DNA from: Ligilactobacillus saerimneri DSM 16049
GTDB taxonomy: Bacteria; Bacillota; Bacilli; Lactobacillales; Lactobacillaceae
Direction: 5' to 3'
DNA length: 64,000 nt
Assembly (NCBI RefSeq): GCF_000423265.1
Contig: NZ_AUHQ01000002.1
Span: 1 to 64,000, forward strand
Every line of letters starts with the position of its first letter. The stretch's first letter is position 1. The position numbers and the translations under genes are program-made. Below the pieces are notes generated by a model, which was given only the letters and a program-made list of their open reading frames with translations, was not told where the DNA came from and did not search any database. Below, one piece after another: positions 63,258 through 64,000 of this stretch.

Positions 63258-63620
63258 ATGCAAATTAGGATAGCACGAATCTATCAGCAGCCAGCAGATC
63301 TTACTGGTTACCGGGTACTTGTTGATCGGTTATGGCCACGGGGTATTTCTAGAGCAAAAGCGCATTTAGACCAATGGCTGAAGGGAGTCGCACCGAGCAA
63401 CGAACTGCGTAAATGGTTTGCTCATGATCCGGCAAAGTTTGCTGACTTTAAAGTGCGGTACCAGGCGGAATTAGCAGATAATCCTGCTTACCAGGAGTTA
63501 CTAGCTATGGCTCAGCAGCAAGTTTGTTTAATTCTTCTGTATAGTGCCAAGGATGAGTTACACAATCAGGCAGTGGTTTTACAGGAGAAATTACTAGCAG
63601 ATAGTGACGCCAATCATTGA
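63258..63620 (+). CDS. DUF488 family protein
   Basis: 120 residues of the small DUF488 type: RVLVDRLWPRGISRAKAHLDQWLK, ELRKWFAHDPAKFADFKVRY and CLILLYSAKDELHNQAVVL. Function unknown. Monocistronic with a terminator. Confidence 0.88.
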   Translation: MQIRIARIYQQPADLTGYRVLVDRLWPRGISRAKAHLDQWLKGVAPSNELRKWFAHDPAKFADFKVRYQAELADNPAYQELLAMAQQQVCLILLYSAKDELHNQAVVLQEKLLADSDANH

Positions 63621-63650
63621 TACTGAGTGTAGAATTAAAGGAAATAATAT

Positions 63651-63691
63651 AAAAAGCAGTGAGTGCTGATAATAGCATTCACTACTTTTTT
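63651..63691 (+). terminator. Terminator after DUF488 gene
   Basis: AGTGAGTGCT/AGCATTCACT stem with flanking A and T runs. Confidence 0.85.
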
Positions 63692-63752
63692 AGCTCAATA
63701 TTGCTGAGAAATCATAATTATGTCCCAACCCACACTTTCAGACATAATAAAT

Positions 63753-63766
63753 ATTTCCTGGGCAAT
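63753..63766. promoter_or_regulatory. Noc-type palindrome 3
   Basis: ATTTCCTGGGCAAT, 13 of 14 to palindrome 1 and 12 of 14 to the Noc consensus, just beyond the uracil permease stop. Confidence 0.45.
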
Positions 63767-63781
63767 ACTTACTTTAATTGT

Positions 63782-64000
63782 TTAGCGTTCGCTGAAAGCC
63801 TTGTCTGGTAATACCAAGTTCAAAACAATTCCGAGGACGGATGCAACTGCTAGCCCAGAGAAAGTGTATTGACCTAATTGGAGGTAGGCATTACCAATCC
63901 CAATAACCAAGATGGAAGAAGCAATCATCAGGTTACGCTTCTTGTTGAAGTCAACCTGCTTGTCAACGATAACGCGTAACCCACTGGATGCGATTACCCC
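63782..64000 (-). CDS. Uracil permease, C-terminal part (cut by window end)
   Basis: The last 72 codons of a UraA/PyrP-type nucleobase:cation symporter: GVIASSGLRVIVDKQVDF, KKRNLMIASSILVIGIG and the C-terminal helix ending PDKAFSER. The N-terminal part is beyond the window. Xanthine permeases have similar ends, but this motif order fits uracil permease best. Confidence 0.8.
   Translation of the reverse strand, partial: GVIASSGLRVIVDKQVDFNKKRNLMIASSILVIGIGNAYLQLGQYTFSGLAVASVLGIVLNLVLPDKAFSER

Overview
The window is the replication-origin region of a low-to-mid GC Gram-positive bacterium, most likely a member of the Lactobacillaceae. This rests on the gene set dnaA, dnaN, yaaA (S4), recF, gyrB, gyrA, rpsF-ssb-rpsR, gdpP-rplI, dnaB and purA on one side of the origin and rpmH-rnpA-yidC on the other, plus lactobacillar markers: an L-2-hydroxyisocaproate dehydrogenase, DUF4767 and DUF1002 secreted proteins, the DUF3278/HTH pair, a scr sucrose operon and CcpA-type cre sites. 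The genus cannot be fixed from the sequence alone. No rRNA, tRNA or CRISPR array was seen.

Layout, left to right. 1-346: end of an IS30-family element. 0.5-8 kb: purA, then hicDH-like and dnaB on the opposite strand, then rplI-gdpP. 8-24 kb: accessory genes (ribokinase, secreted DUF1002 protein, XRE regulator, two NAD-binding paralogues, DHA2 efflux pump with an attenuator-like leader, GRP sugar transporter, two aldo/keto reductases, a UvrA paralogue, DUF3278/HTH pair), the rpsF-ssb-rpsR operon and azlCD. 24-34 kb: an unusual triple structured repeat, an AEC permease, tandem DUF4767 lipoproteins, NUDIX and B3/4 proteins, a perfect parS site and the divergent scrA / scrBR sucrose locus. 34.5-40.7 kb: gyrA, gyrB, recF, yaaA. 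41.4-48.7 kb: a compact, translationally coupled operon combining cyclic-di-GMP enzymes with the exosortase-G (XrtG) / Firmicu-CTERM surface-protein system. 49-52.2 kb: dnaN, dnaA and two clusters of DnaA boxes flanking dnaA. 52.2-53.7 kb: rpmH, rnpA, yidC. 53.8-64 kb: hydrolase, MFS transporter, two small membrane proteins, a DeoR/HAD pair, a GalNAc/mannose-family PTS operon whose first gene joins a GntR-UTRA repressor in frame to the EIIB subunit, then GNAT, DNA glycosylase, DUF488 and the end of a uracil permease gene.

How the parts work together. Chromosome biology is dense here: DnaA boxes, a 16/16 parS palindrome and three copies of a 14-bp palindrome matching the Bacillus Noc-binding consensus lie around the origin. 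Two inserts interrupt the usual dnaN-yaaA and gyrA-rpsF adjacencies. The most notable is the XrtG operon: two secreted substrates with near-identical C-terminal sorting tails, the exosortase-like enzyme with Cys/Arg/His, a family-2 glycosyltransferase, a large membrane protein, a pyruvoyl-tetrahydropterin-synthase-like protein, an EAL phosphodiesterase and a GGDEF cyclase (apparently split by a frameshift). This suggests c-di-GMP control of a glycan-linked surface-protein pathway. Several leaders look like small RNAs or attenuators. These are inferences from the sequence and should be tested.
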